Positions 1 to 8,276 of a DNA stretch of 64,000 nt are shown here, piece after piece. Under the pieces are notes generated by a model. The model ran no database searches. It was not told the origin of the DNA and worked only from the letters and a program-made list of their open reading frames with translations. Position 1 is the stretch's first letter. Each line of letters opens with the position of its first letter. The position numbers and the translations under genes are program-made. The stretch is from Streptomyces sp. NBC_01446 (lineage in GTDB: Bacteria > Actinomycetota > Actinomycetes > Streptomycetales > Streptomycetaceae): the NCBI RefSeq assembly GCF_026340095.1, contig NZ_JAPEPO010000003.1:310001-374000 (forward strand), written 5' to 3'.

Positions 1-366
1 CAGGAACGCCAGGAGGACGATCACCCCGACGACCGGCAGCCGCTTCAGCAGCGCGGCCTTGCTGCTCAGGTCGAACAGCACGCGCTTCTTGTTGAGTTCC
101 AGCGTCTGCGGCGGGATCCCGGGCATCTGCGGCGCGTACGGCCAGCACTGCGCGGCGCGTGCCTGCGCCTGCGGGCTCGGGTCGGGGGTGAAGAGCAGTT
201 TGATGGAGAAGATCTCCTGCCGGGCTCCGGCGTACTGATAGCCGAAGAGCTCGGCGGTGGACACCAGCGTCGCGAGCCGCTTCATCATCGACATCTTGGT
301 CGTGAACTCGAACGGCATGCCCCTGCGCATGTGGTCGAACAACTGGACCGTCTGGCGATCTGCCAT
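1..366 (-). CDS. hypothetical protein, C-terminus beyond window edge
   Basis: An open frame starts at ATG 366 and runs off the left edge with 122 codons visible and no stop. The start (MADRQTVQLFDHM...) is followed by a Met-rich stretch, a Pro/Gln-rich middle and, in the last 15 visible residues, a hydrophobic run (VVGVIVLLAFL) that looks like the beginning of a transmembrane helix. I do not recognise the family. It is read away from the rest of the window, so nothing downstream can be linked to it. The frame has no stop codon and normal high-GC third-position bias, which supports coding. Confidence 0.6.
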   Translation of the reverse strand, partial: MADRQTVQLFDHMRRGMPFEFTTKMSMMKRLATLVSTAELFGYQYAGARQEIFSIKLLFTPDPSPQAQARAAQCWPYAPQMPGIPPQTLELNKKRVLFDLSSKAALLKRLPVVGVIVLLAFL

Positions 367-589
367 GCGTCTTCCGTCCCCCGTCTTGGCGCGCCCGGCA
401 CTGCCGCACGCCGCCGCTGTGGCAAACATTCAGGAGGGGCAGCCTAGCCAGCCGTGCTGTCCAGGCCACCCCCTCCCCTTTTGGAAGGCTGGAGTCCTAC
501 GCGCCAGGAACACCGGGTTCGTGAACGCCGCGAGCGGACCCGGCAGGCCCGGGACCACCGGCGCGTGGCGAGCCTCGGCCCGTACGTAG

Positions 590-697
590 GCTGAGTTCAA
601 CGAGGTTCTCGCGTCGGGGCGCACTGAGGCCGAGGAGGAGCGGTGGGCCTACATCATCCTCGACCGCGAGTGGCTCGAAGAGCATCGCGTCTACTGA
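590..697 (+). pseudogene. short 3' gene remnant
   Basis: After an in-frame TAG at 587-589 the frame reads 35 codons ending ...WAYIILDREWLEEHRVY before TGA 695-697. The composition is protein-like (acidic, aromatic) and there is no start codon, so it looks like the tail of a gene whose 5' part is lost. The family is not recognised. Confidence 0.3.
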
Positions 698-870
698 GGC
701 GCCCGCCTGCTACATGCCGCGTCGATCGCGAGCGTGGGCCGCCTTCGAGTGGCCCACGCTCCCGGCCGAGCAAGATTCTTTCTCTCTGACGGTCACGTTT
801 TGAGGGCTGGTGCTCCTTGGGGGTTCAGGTGGGCGGCGCAAGGCCGCCCGGATCCTGACGGGAGTACGCA

Positions 871-1632
871 ATGGGGACCACACAGACGCAGTCTCCGCGG
901 GACACTGCGGTGGTCTTGCTGGTGGAGTGGTACGGCTGGCTGACCGCAATCGTCTTCCCCGTGGGATGCGTGCGCGGCTGGTGGTGGGGAGGCAACTTGC
1001 AGAACCTGCCGGGCATCAGCAGCGACACCGCCCGCGAGGCCATGGACCAACGCAAGCCCTGGTCCAAAGCAACGCTCCCGTCCCGCATCTCCGAACTGCG
1101 CAACCGCCTGGGCACCGACGTGGACGGAAACCCCTTCCTGCCCCGGGAACGCACCGGCACCTACCGCCTCTCCCCCACAGCCCGCTGCGACTGGACACGC
1201 TTCACCCAGCTCGCCGAACGCGGACTCGTCAAGGGCCCAGAGGCCGGCATCGCGGACCTGGAAGCGGCACTCGACCTCGTGCGCGGCCGCCCGTTCGACG
1301 GCGCCGCCGACCTGGCCTGGGCCGCCCCCCGCATCCAGGAAATGCTCGTCCGCATCACCGACGTCGCCCACACACTCGCGACCTGGCACCGCAACGCACC
1401 ACGCCCGGACCTCACCGCCGCCCGCCGCGCCGTCACGCGCGGACTCGACATCGACGACAGCGCAGAAATCCTGTACCAGGACTGGATGCTCACCGAGGAC
1501 CAGGCAGGCAACCGCGCCGGGGTCAGTGCCGCATACGAAACCCTCCGCAGCGTCAACCGACGCCTCGAGATCGGGATGGAAGGCGAGACCGAGAAAGTCT
1601 TCGACACCATCATGGGCCGAACCGCGTCCTGA
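871..1632 (+). pseudogene. BTAD-type regulator, C-terminal fragment
   Basis: The 253-aa frame contains a winged-helix part (about residues 50-110, with ATLPSRISELRNRLG and a YRLSP strand) followed by a helical, TPR-like part that ends in YETLRSVNRRLEIGMEGETEKVF. This is the bacterial transcriptional activator domain (BTAD) arrangement seen at the C-terminus of large Streptomyces LysM/BTAD proteins, which are usually 900 aa or more. The N-terminal membrane and LysM parts are missing and the ATG at 871 leads into an odd Trp-rich stretch, so I read it as a 5'-truncated gene. It might still be translated as a short protein. The DNA before it (831-847) has a GC-rich hairpin. Confidence 0.55.
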
Positions 1633-2069
1633 TGCGCGGACGCGGGATCCACAACTTCCCGACGCTGAAGGCGGATCGGTGCAGGCTGATCGCACATCGG
1701 CGGTCGAGCGGGGCGTTTCGAGTCGTCCAGCCGCTGCGGGTCATCGCAGCCGGGTGACCGTCACCACCGCGTGCCGGGTCGTCCCCGCGAGAACCTCCAC
1801 CACAAGGCCGCGGCCAGTCGTCGTGTATGCCTCGCCGGCCGATGTTCGTGCCCTGCGCTCTGGTCCCGTGTTGAGGCGTGCCGGCCCACGTCCGCAGGAC
1901 CGGGGCCGTCAATGCCTGCGACAGGACCCGGCTCCCGTCCGGCAGCCGCACCGCCAGACGATGAGGCCGCGACACAGGGCCCACGACGTCCGCGCCGACG
2001 ACGTCCGCGTCGACGGTGTCCGAGTGCCGCACCTTCTTCCTTCTCTGCACTAGCAGGGTTGAAGGGCTG
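1633..2069. other. 437 bp with no recognisable gene
   Basis: Only overlapping Arg/Pro-rich frames with no motif are seen on either strand. The stretch lies between the BTAD fragment and the convergent Imm21-like gene and may contain an eroded gene. Confidence 0.4.
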
Positions 2070-2555
2070 TTAGGCGAGTGGGACGAAACGGTTAAGGAGG
2101 AACCGGGTCTTGCTGTCCGGTTCGATGACGGTGGACTCAACTCTGTAGCGACCAGCATCAAGATCGAGTGTGATGCCCTCCGTGAGGGTGCCCACCTCGG
2201 TGCCAAGGTAGGCGGAGTCGAAGATGACGAGAGGTCCAGTGGTCCTCATCTCTGGCCCGTCGATCCACTCCGTGGCGGCCAGCGAGTCAGTGATCAAGTC
2301 GGCGACGCCCTCCTCGGTTTCCGCGTAGCACCATCGTGCGATGACTCCGTGCTCGGGCAGGACAGTCGTGGACATCGGCTCGTCTCCGAATACGAGGGCT
2401 TCGTCGCCGCCCGCCAGCATCAAGACGGCGACCCCGTCGACGATCTCGCAGGCCCGGTCATAGTCATCGCCCTCGGTGCCAGTCCACTGCGGTAGTGCGG
2501 TCGATGGAACGGCGGCAAACGGGCCACCGTTCGTGTCATGCCAGTTCAGGGTCAT
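2070..2555 (-). CDS. Imm21-like immunity protein
   Basis: The 161-aa protein begins MTLNWHDTNGGPFAAVPSTALPQW and has DYDRACEIVDG, a LVFGDEPMST segment and a VIARWCYAE segment. This order (GGP...W.G...DY..AC...DEP...RW) is how I remember the Imm21 family of polymorphic-toxin immunity proteins. These are cytoplasmic proteins that block a cognate nuclease-type toxin. No toxin or toxin fragment is adjacent, so it would be an orphan immunity gene. The ATG at 2555 gives the full N-terminal motif. The family call comes from pattern memory and was not searched. Confidence 0.6.
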   Translation of the reverse strand: MTLNWHDTNGGPFAAVPSTALPQWTGTEGDDYDRACEIVDGVAVLMLAGGDEALVFGDEPMSTTVLPEHGVIARWCYAETEEGVADLITDSLAATEWIDGPEMRTTGPLVIFDSAYLGTEVGTLTEGITLDLDAGRYRVESTVIEPDSKTRFLLNRFVPLA

Positions 2556-2903
2556 TTTCGTCCTCGGGACAGCTCAGCCGTTGATCGCGTCAGCGTATGG
2601 CTCGATCAAGGTTGCGCCTTCTCACCGCCTCGGCCGTGGGCGGCCCCCGGACCGAACGTGTTCCCGAGTTGGTGCAGTTAACAGACCAGATCCGCCCGGC
2701 CCGGTACGGGGACGTGGCCCGCTTACAGACGACGCCCTCAATGCCCTGGTTGTGTCGGCAGAGACCGTGTCCCTCGCACGTCGTGTCGCTTTACACCGGG
2801 TCTGGGCCTTCGGCTCGTGTCGCGTTGCGGTGACCCACCGTGTCCCTTTTTCCTGTAGGGCTGCATGACTGAGATCACGCTCCCTGCGGAGCAGGCGCCC
2901 GGT
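2556..2903. other. 348 bp intergenic, no gene seen
   Basis: Lower GC than its neighbours and no convincing frame. It separates the Imm21-like gene from the end of the TetR gene and probably holds the promoter of the Imm21-like gene near 2560-2620. Confidence 0.35.
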
Positions 2904-3632
2904 TCAGCCTGCCAGATGCTGCAACCATTCGCGCAGCAGAGCCGCCTCCGTGGCTCGCAGAGGCAACCCGGTGCCCGCAGCCGGGGGCCCGGTAGTAAGC
3001 GCGGTTTCAAGTGCGGCATCGAGGGCGAGTGCGCGCGAGGCCAGGTCCGACCCGGATGAGGCGGGCGAGTCCGTGGTGACCGAGGCGATGACGGTGTCCC
3101 GCAGCCGCGCCGAAGTGGTCAGGTCCCGCTCCGAGGGCTCTTCGCCGATCAGCGCCAGCGTGGCGCCCGTCGTTGCCGCATGAATGACGCGGGTCGCCTG
3201 CTCCACCGGAACCCGAAGGCGCCCGGCCTCGGCCGCCCGGCCCAGCAGTCTCACCAGCAGGGCGTGCGCCTCGTCCGCGGCCGGGGGCCGACGACCGGGC
3301 TGCACAGTGCCGTACATGAGCATGTAGAACGCGGGGTGCCGCACCCCGAAGTCGACGTGCAGGTCCCAGCCGCGGTAGAGGTCGGCCACCGGGTCGTCGG
3401 GGGTCAGCGCCAGTGCCTCCCGTTTCTCGGCCAGGTACATCTCGAACCCGTAGGCGGCCAGCTCGGCCAGGAGTCCGTCCTTGTCGTCGAACATCCGGTA
3501 CAGCGCGGGGGCCGTGATGCCTGCGGCGGCGGCGACAGCGCGCGTGGAGACCGCCTCGCTGCCGCCCTCTTCCAGAAGCTTGGCGGCCACCTGCAGCACC
3601 TGGCGCCGTACGGCGCGTCGTCCCTCGTTCAT
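2904..3632 (-). CDS. TetR/AcrR family regulator
   Basis: The 242-aa protein has the TetR helix-turn-helix near the N-terminus: VLQVAAKLLEEGG, VSTRAVAAAAGITAPALYRMF, DDKDGLLAEL (about residues 10-60). A helical ligand-binding domain follows and the tail is Ala/Leu-rich. It is divergent from the flavodoxin gene across 239 bp that contain a near-palindrome, so it probably represses the flavodoxin/aldo-keto reductase pair and is relieved by a quinone-like or electrophilic ligand. The ligand is inference. The ATG at 3632 sets the usual short N-terminal arm of the family. Confidence 0.85.
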   Translation of the reverse strand: MNEGRRAVRRQVLQVAAKLLEEGGSEAVSTRAVAAAAGITAPALYRMFDDKDGLLAELAAYGFEMYLAEKREALALTPDDPVADLYRGWDLHVDFGVRHPAFYMLMYGTVQPGRRPPAADEAHALLVRLLGRAAEAGRLRVPVEQATRVIHAATTGATLALIGEEPSERDLTTSARLRDTVIASVTTDSPASSGSDLASRALALDAALETALTTGPPAAGTGLPLRATEAALLREWLQHLAG

Positions 3633-3678
3633 GGAACAACGATATCCAATTTTGCGTATCGGCGCCTTATCGGTGCTA

Positions 3679-3691
3679 CCGTTTTAAGCGG
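3679..3691. promoter_or_regulatory. candidate TetR operator
   Basis: The sequence ccgttttaagcgg is a 13-bp imperfect palindrome between the divergent TetR and flavodoxin genes. Two TATCGG direct repeats lie just beside it at 3656-3674. Position and symmetry are the only evidence. Confidence 0.35.
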
Positions 3692-3871
3692 AACAGCGAT
3701 CCAAGCTGATGGTGGTCGGCGCCGCCCTGCGGCATCTGGGCATGCGCAGGACCCCGGCCGGGCCGTCGGCCCCCACGCGTGGAGCAGTGCGGCCGACCGC
3801 CGCAGCGGGCAGCTCATCGTCCGCCGGACCACCACCGAACACGCCGCCGTCGCGGCAGGAGAGGAACACCC

Positions 3872-4663
3872 ATGTCCGATATCTCGATCGTCATCGCGTC
3901 GCATTCCGGCTACGGCCACACCGCGCAGATCGCCACGGCCGTCGCGGACGGCGCGCGCTCCCTCGCCGGGACGCACGTCCACCGCGTGGACGTCGCCTCT
4001 CTCAGCGACGCCGACTGGGAACTGCTGGACGCCGCGGACGCCATCATCTTCGGCACCCCCACCTACATGGGCACCGCGTCCGGTGCGTTCCACGCTTTCG
4101 CCGAGGCCAGCAGCAAGCGGTGGATGACCCGCGCCTGGAGCGACAAGCTCGCGGCGGGATTCACCAACTCCGGCTCCATGAGCGGCGACAAGCTGCACAC
4201 CCTGCAGTACCTCTCGCTCCTGGCGGCCCAGCACGGAATGCTCTGGGTGAGCCTGAACCTTCTGCCGGGCTGGAACACCACCACCTCCAGCCCCCAGGAC
4301 GACAACCGTCTCGGCTTCTACCTCGGCGCGGGCGCGCAGAGCTTCAACGACACCCCCGCGGTCCACGACGCGGACCTGAACACCGCCCGCCACCTCGGCC
4401 GGCGCGTCGCCGAGCACACCCGCATCCACCGCGCCGGACTGGCCGCCGCAGCGCACTGTCACGGCAGCTGTAGTTCCGGCGTCTGTGCTGGTCAGTGCCT
4501 CGCAGGGGCGGGTGAGGACATGAGTACGGCCACCGCGATCATGAACGTTTGTGACGACGTATCAGGACGCGGTGGCCGTGGAAGCCACGATAGCCGAGCA
4601 GGTGTGGAGCGAGACGTTCGGGAGGGCCATGGGGGCGGTCGCGGGCTGCTTCGCGCGGCGTGA
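3872..4663 (+). CDS. flavodoxin-family oxidoreductase with IS-encoded tail
   Basis: From ATG 3872 (RBS gagagga just upstream) the protein starts MSDISIVIASHSGYGHTAQIA, the FMN phosphate loop of flavodoxin/WrbA-type NAD(P)H:quinone reductases. FGTPTYMGTASGAFHAFAE is the second FMN loop. These cytosolic enzymes reduce quinones by two electrons. The natural part is about 195 aa and ends near 4457, where an IS701 element begins. The frame then runs about 69 codons into the IS to a stop at 4663. The uninterrupted gene probably ended CAC-TGA, since the base before the IS is T and the DNA after it begins TGA. The aldo-keto reductase beyond the IS was probably its operon partner. Confidence 0.75.
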   Translation: MSDISIVIASHSGYGHTAQIATAVADGARSLAGTHVHRVDVASLSDADWELLDAADAIIFGTPTYMGTASGAFHAFAEASSKRWMTRAWSDKLAAGFTNSGSMSGDKLHTLQYLSLLAAQHGMLWVSLNLLPGWNTTTSSPQDDNRLGFYLGAGAQSFNDTPAVHDADLNTARHLGRRVAEHTRIHRAGLAAAAHCHGSCSSGVCAGQCLAGAGEDMSTATAIMNVCDDVSGRGGRGSHDSRAGVERDVREGHGGGRGLLRAA

Positions 4664-5920
4664 GGCGCGGGCGACGGCGGCGGAGTTGGTCGTGGGGCTG
4701 CTGCTGGAGGTGGACACGCGCAACTGCTGGACGCTCGGACAGGCGCTGGGGCACCCGGGCCCGCACCGGCTGCAGCATCTGCTGTCACGCGCCCGCTTTG
4801 ACCACGAACGGGCCCGGGCAGAGATCGCCCGCCTGGTGGCCGATGAACTCGCCGGGCAGGACGTGATGTTGGTGGTGGACGAGACGGGCGATGCAAAGTC
4901 CTCCACGGACTGCGTGGGGGCGGGGCGGCAGTACTCGGGTGCGATCGGCGGTGTCGGTCTGTGTCAGGTGGCGGTGCATCTGGCGGCGGTCACGGCGACA
5001 GTGAAGGTGATCATCGACCGGGTCTTGTACCTCCCGGCGGACTGGGCCGCGGACGAGGAACGCCGCGAGGTGACCGGGGTGCCGGAGGAGATCGTGTTCG
5101 CGACGAAACCGCAGCAGGCGCTGGCCATGGTCACCGACGCACTCGCCACGGGGATCGAGGCACGCTGGTTCGCGGGCGACGAGGTGTACTGCGGGCGCGA
5201 ACTGCGCCGGGGTGTGCGGTCGTTGGGGATCGGCTACACGGTTGGCATCGCCGCCACGTACCAGGTCACCGACGGAGCGGGCCGCCGGTGGGAGGCCCGC
5301 AAACTGATCAACAAGGTGCGGCCCGGACAGTGGATGCGCCGGCAGACCGGACACGGCACCAAGGGCACCCGCGAGTACGACTGGGCCTGGCTCGACATCC
5401 GCCACGACGACGCTCCCGACGAGAACGAGAACCGGGCGGGGACGAGCGTTCTGGTCGCGCGTCGGCACCGCTACACCAGCGATGTGTCCTACTTCCGCTG
5501 CTGGGCTCCCGGTGACGTCTCGCTCGGCACGCTCGTGGAAGTGATCTCCCGCAGGTGGCGGATCGAGGAGACCTTCCAACTCGCCAAGGGCTTCACCGGA
5601 CTCGACCAGGGTCAAGTGACCTGCTGGAACTCCTGGATGCGCTGGTCACTGTTCTCCCTGATCGCCGCCGCTGTCCTCGCCCTTACGGCCGCCACCGTCC
5701 ACGAGGCCACCGAGGAGCGGCCCGAGCTTGTCCCGCTGACCTGCCCCGAACTCATCCGTCTCCTGCGGGCCCTCACACTGCCCCCACCAGTCCGCGATCG
5801 CGATCACGTCCTGTACTGGACCGCCTGGCGCCGCCACCACCAAGCCATCGCGACAGCCTGCCACCAGCAACGACACCGCCATCACGACCAGCCGTGATCA
5901 AGAACTACAGCTGCCGTGAC
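4458..5920 (+). mobile_element. IS701-family insertion sequence
   Basis: The element is bounded by a perfect 19-bp inverted repeat: gtcacggcagctgtagttc at 4458-4476 and its reverse complement at 5902-5920. The total is 1463 bp with one transposase gene between. I could not identify a clean target-site duplication. It sits at the stop codon of the flavodoxin gene and 55 bp before the aldo-keto reductase start. Confidence 0.85.
4551..5897 (+). CDS. IS701-family DDE transposase
   Basis: The 448-aa frame opens at GTG 4551, the first start after an in-frame TGA at 4542. It has the DDE transposase landmarks: MLVVDETGDAKSS (first Asp), ARWFAGDEVYCG (second Asp) and WRIEETFQLAKGFTGLDQ (Glu in the Y-(2)-R-(3)-E-like region). 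It cuts and rejoins the element at its terminal repeats. Length and motif order fit intact IS701 transposases, so this copy may be active. The start overlaps the out-of-frame tail of the interrupted flavodoxin gene. Confidence 0.9.
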   Translation: MTTYQDAVAVEATIAEQVWSETFGRAMGAVAGCFARREARATAAELVVGLLLEVDTRNCWTLGQALGHPGPHRLQHLLSRARFDHERARAEIARLVADELAGQDVMLVVDETGDAKSSTDCVGAGRQYSGAIGGVGLCQVAVHLAAVTATVKVIIDRVLYLPADWAADEERREVTGVPEEIVFATKPQQALAMVTDALATGIEARWFAGDEVYCGRELRRGVRSLGIGYTVGIAATYQVTDGAGRRWEARKLINKVRPGQWMRRQTGHGTKGTREYDWAWLDIRHDDAPDENENRAGTSVLVARRHRYTSDVSYFRCWAPGDVSLGTLVEVISRRWRIEETFQLAKGFTGLDQGQVTCWNSWMRWSLFSLIAAAVLALTAATVHEATEERPELVPLTCPELIRLLRALTLPPPVRDRDHVLYWTAWRRHHQAIATACHQQRHRHHDQP

Positions 5921-5975
5921 TGACACACCGGTTCGCCAGAAATTGCCTTCCAGATTTCTTTCAGAGGAGTGCGTC

Positions 5976-6965
5976 ATGCAGCACCGGACACTGGGAAGCC
6001 AGGGCCTTGAGGTCTCGGCGATCGGCTACGGCGCGATGGGCCTGACCATGGCCTACGGACCCACCGACGAGGAGGCCGGCGTCGCCGCCCTCCGCCGCGC
6101 CCACGACCTGGGCGTCACCTTCTTCGACACCGCCGAGATGTACGGCTGGGGCACCGGATCCAACGAGATCCTCGTCGGAAAGGCAGTCAGGGACTTCCGC
6201 GACGACGTGGTCCTGGCCACCAAGTTCGGCGTCGACATGTCGGTACCGCCCGAGCAGATCGGCGGCCCTCTCAACAGCCGGCCCGACAACATCCGCAAGG
6301 TCGCCGACAACAGCCTCCGCTACCTCGGCGTGGACCACATCGACGTCTTCTACCAGCACCGCGTCGACCCCGAGGTGCCCATCGAGGAGGTCGCAGGCAC
6401 CGTCAAAGAACTGATCGACGCGGGCTGGGTGAAGTACTTCGGCCTCAGCGAGGCTGGACCCGAGACAATTCCCAAGGCGCACGCCGTGCAGCCGGTCTCC
6501 GTCCTGCAGACCGAGTACTCCCTGTTCGAACGGGACACCGAGCAGCTCTTCCCCACCCTGGACGAACTCGGCATCGGCTTCGTCGCCTACGCCCCCCTCG
6601 GCCGCGGGTTCATCACCGGCACCGCCAAGCCCGCCGGCCAGTACGAAGCCACCGACATACGCAACGCCGACCCGCGCTGGCAGCCGGGCAACTTCGAGAA
6701 GAACATCGAAGCCGTCGACCGGCTCGCCGAGCTCGCGGCGGCCAAGGATGCCAGCGTCTCCCAGCTCGCCCTGGCTTGGCTCCTGGCCCGGGGCGAGCAC
6801 ATCGTGCCCATCCCCGGCACCCGCAGCCCAAAGCGCATCGAGGAAAACACCGCCGCCGCCGACCTCACCCTCACCGACACCGACCTCAAGGCCATCGACG
6901 AGATCCTGCCCCAGGGGGGCTTCGGCGCCCGCTATGCCGGGGGACACGTGCCCACCTGGATCTGA
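5976..6965 (+). CDS. aldo/keto reductase
   Basis: From ATG 5976 (RBS agagga at 5963-5968) the protein has 329 aa, the normal length of an AKR. The catalytic tetrad is complete: Asp51 and Tyr56 in FFDTAEMYGWG, Lys83 in VLATKFG and His128 in DVFYQHRVD. The C-terminal NADPH-binding segment is IPGTRSPKRIEENTAA. It is a cytosolic NADPH-dependent carbonyl reductase related to the IolS/YafB-like AKRs, with an unknown substrate. The IS701 element lies directly upstream and may have cut it off from the flavodoxin promoter, so expression may now depend on the 5921-5975 gap or on read-through from the IS. Confidence 0.88.
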   Translation: MQHRTLGSQGLEVSAIGYGAMGLTMAYGPTDEEAGVAALRRAHDLGVTFFDTAEMYGWGTGSNEILVGKAVRDFRDDVVLATKFGVDMSVPPEQIGGPLNSRPDNIRKVADNSLRYLGVDHIDVFYQHRVDPEVPIEEVAGTVKELIDAGWVKYFGLSEAGPETIPKAHAVQPVSVLQTEYSLFERDTEQLFPTLDELGIGFVAYAPLGRGFITGTAKPAGQYEATDIRNADPRWQPGNFEKNIEAVDRLAELAAAKDASVSQLALAWLLARGEHIVPIPGTRSPKRIEENTAAADLTLTDTDLKAIDEILPQGGFGARYAGGHVPTWI

Positions 6966-7009
6966 GATGCGCCCCGGTACAGATGCCACTCAGGTCAGCT
7001 CCGGTGGAA

Positions 7010-7390
7010 TCAGCGCAGGGCGGCGGGCAGGCGGCGAACGTTGCTGAGGGCCGCGGCCTGTTGCCGTAGACGCACGATCTCGTCGTGCTGTGCAGCCAGG
7101 CGCGAGAGGGCCAGTTCCTTGAACGTGGTGAGCTCGGCAATGGTCTCGTCTCGCTGAGCCAGGCGTTCCTTGAGCTCGGTGACCTTGGCCTTGAACCGTT
7201 CGATCTGCGCGGTCCGCGGGTCGATGACCTCTCCGGCCTCCTGCAGAGTACGAAGGCGCCGCTCGAACTCTTCGGCGAGGTGCTGGTAGGGGCCGGGGCG
7301 GGTCGTGCCGTCACGGTTCTTCTTCGGGTAGAACGCGGTGCGGGTCACACCGGCTTCGGCGGCCAGTGTCTTCAAGTCGTCAACCAGGAC
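7010..7390 (-). pseudogene. DUF6262-type recombinase partner, 5'-truncated
   Basis: The last 125 codons read DDLKTLAAEAGVTRTAFY (a helix-turn-helix-like start), then KKNRDGTTRPGPYQHLAEEF and a long coiled coil (QIERFKAKVTELKERLAQRD ... EIVRLRQQAAAL). This matches the small third proteins (DUF6262, TnpC-like) that accompany pairs of tyrosine recombinases. The true start is missing. At about 7388 the sequence changes to a TerD-like tail read from the opposite strand, so the 5' end was lost at a rearrangement junction. No recombinase is adjacent. A broken one lies 16 kb away at 23.4 kb. Confidence 0.6.
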
Positions 7391-7561
7391 GGCGGCGCGG
7401 AACTCGCCCGGTACGACCTCTCCGAGGATGCGGCCGCCGAGACCGCGATGATCTTCGGTGAGCTCTACCGCAACGGTGCCGAGTGGAAGTTCCGTGCCGT
7501 GGGACAGGGGTACGCATCCGGCCTGTCCGGCATCGCCTCGGACTTCGGCGTCGACGTCTGA
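7388..7561 (+). pseudogene. TerD-family C-terminal remnant
   Basis: The frame ending at TGA 7559-7561 reads GAELARYDLSEDAAAETAMI ... YRNGAEWKFRAVGQGY ... GIASDFGVDV, the conserved C-terminal half of TerD-type stress proteins (Ca-binding, tellurite-resistance family). The N-terminal ~130 residues are absent. It joins head-to-head with the DUF6262 remnant at about 7388. Confidence 0.75.
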
Positions 7562-7753
7562 CGGCCCCCGACTTCGACCTCTGAGGGCAGGGCACGTCCG
7601 TCCGGCGACACCCACAATCCCTGCCGCCTGCATGAACACCCAGTCGCATGGCGGTGGGACTCCTGCCTCGTCTCTCCTCCGCTCTCTCCCCATTCGCGCA
7701 AGACGCCCGCAGACCCGCCGTCCACTACTCCAGCTGTAAATCGTGATCAGCTG

Positions 7754-8134
7754 TCAGGCGTCGAAGCGGTGGCGGGCGGCCTCGATGTGCCCGAAGTAGC
7801 GGTGCGTCCAGTCGCACATTCCGTCGACGGTTGCGCGTAGGCCCTGGCCCGGCTCGGTGAGGGTGTATTCGACACGCGGCGGGACGGTGGGGTGCACGTT
7901 TCTCTCGACCAGGCCGTTGCGCTCCAGCATGCGCAGGTTCTGGGTGAGCATCTTGTGGCTGATGCCCTCGATCTCGTTCCGCAGTTCGCTGAAGCGCAGG
8001 GTGTGTTCACCGAGAGTCTCGATGATCAGGAATGCCCACTTGTTGGCAACGTCGGAGAAGATCTCTCGCGCCAATGAGTCCGCGCGCCTGAGGTCTGCTT
8101 CCTCGGATGGGCCCTTGATCTGTTTGGTCACCAT
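7754..8134 (-). CDS. HxlR-family regulator
   Basis: The 126-aa protein carries the HxlR winged helix: FLIIETLGEHTLRFSELRNE, GISHKMLTQNLRMLERNGLV and ERNVHPTVPPRVEYTLTEPG. HxlR/YodB/HypR proteins sense reactive electrophiles or oxidants and repress a neighbouring enzyme gene. It has no obvious sensing cysteine near the N-terminus, but one Cys occurs late (GMCDWTH). It is divergent from the RidA-like gene, its likely target, with a 15-bp quasi-palindrome between them. The length is typical. Confidence 0.88.
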   Translation of the reverse strand: MVTKQIKGPSEEADLRRADSLAREIFSDVANKWAFLIIETLGEHTLRFSELRNEIEGISHKMLTQNLRMLERNGLVERNVHPTVPPRVEYTLTEPGQGLRATVDGMCDWTHRYFGHIEAARHRFDA

Positions 8135-8190
8135 CGGGTTCCCCAGTCACTGGAAAGTGCGTTCTTCCATGTCAGCGTCCACTCTCCTAT

Positions 8191-8205
8191 GGTTCCTGAG
8201 TAACC
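8191..8205. promoter_or_regulatory. candidate HxlR operator
   Basis: ggttcctgagtaacc matches its own reverse complement at 12 of 15 positions. It lies in the 142-bp gap between the divergent HxlR and RidA genes, close to the start of the RidA transcript. A smaller inverted repeat (cact-4-agtg) is at 8148-8159 near the HxlR start. Confidence 0.4.
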
Positions 8206-8276
8206 ACAAGAGACCGAAGGCGCCCTTGTTGGGCGGACACGAGCCCACAGGCGCTCAGGACAAGGAGGCAGGCAGC

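Noticed and set aside
3629..4462. Long minus-strand frame opposite the flavodoxin gene
   Set aside because: Shadow of the real gene. No motif, and Gly/Val-rich composition typical of antisense frames in high-GC DNA.
4454..5924. Target-site duplication for IS701
   Set aside because: The bases outside the perfect 19-bp repeats (cact and tgac) do not match, so no duplication is claimed.
5961..6989. 342-codon minus frame over the aldo-keto reductase
   Set aside because: Antisense shadow. The plus strand has an intact catalytic tetrad and an RBS.
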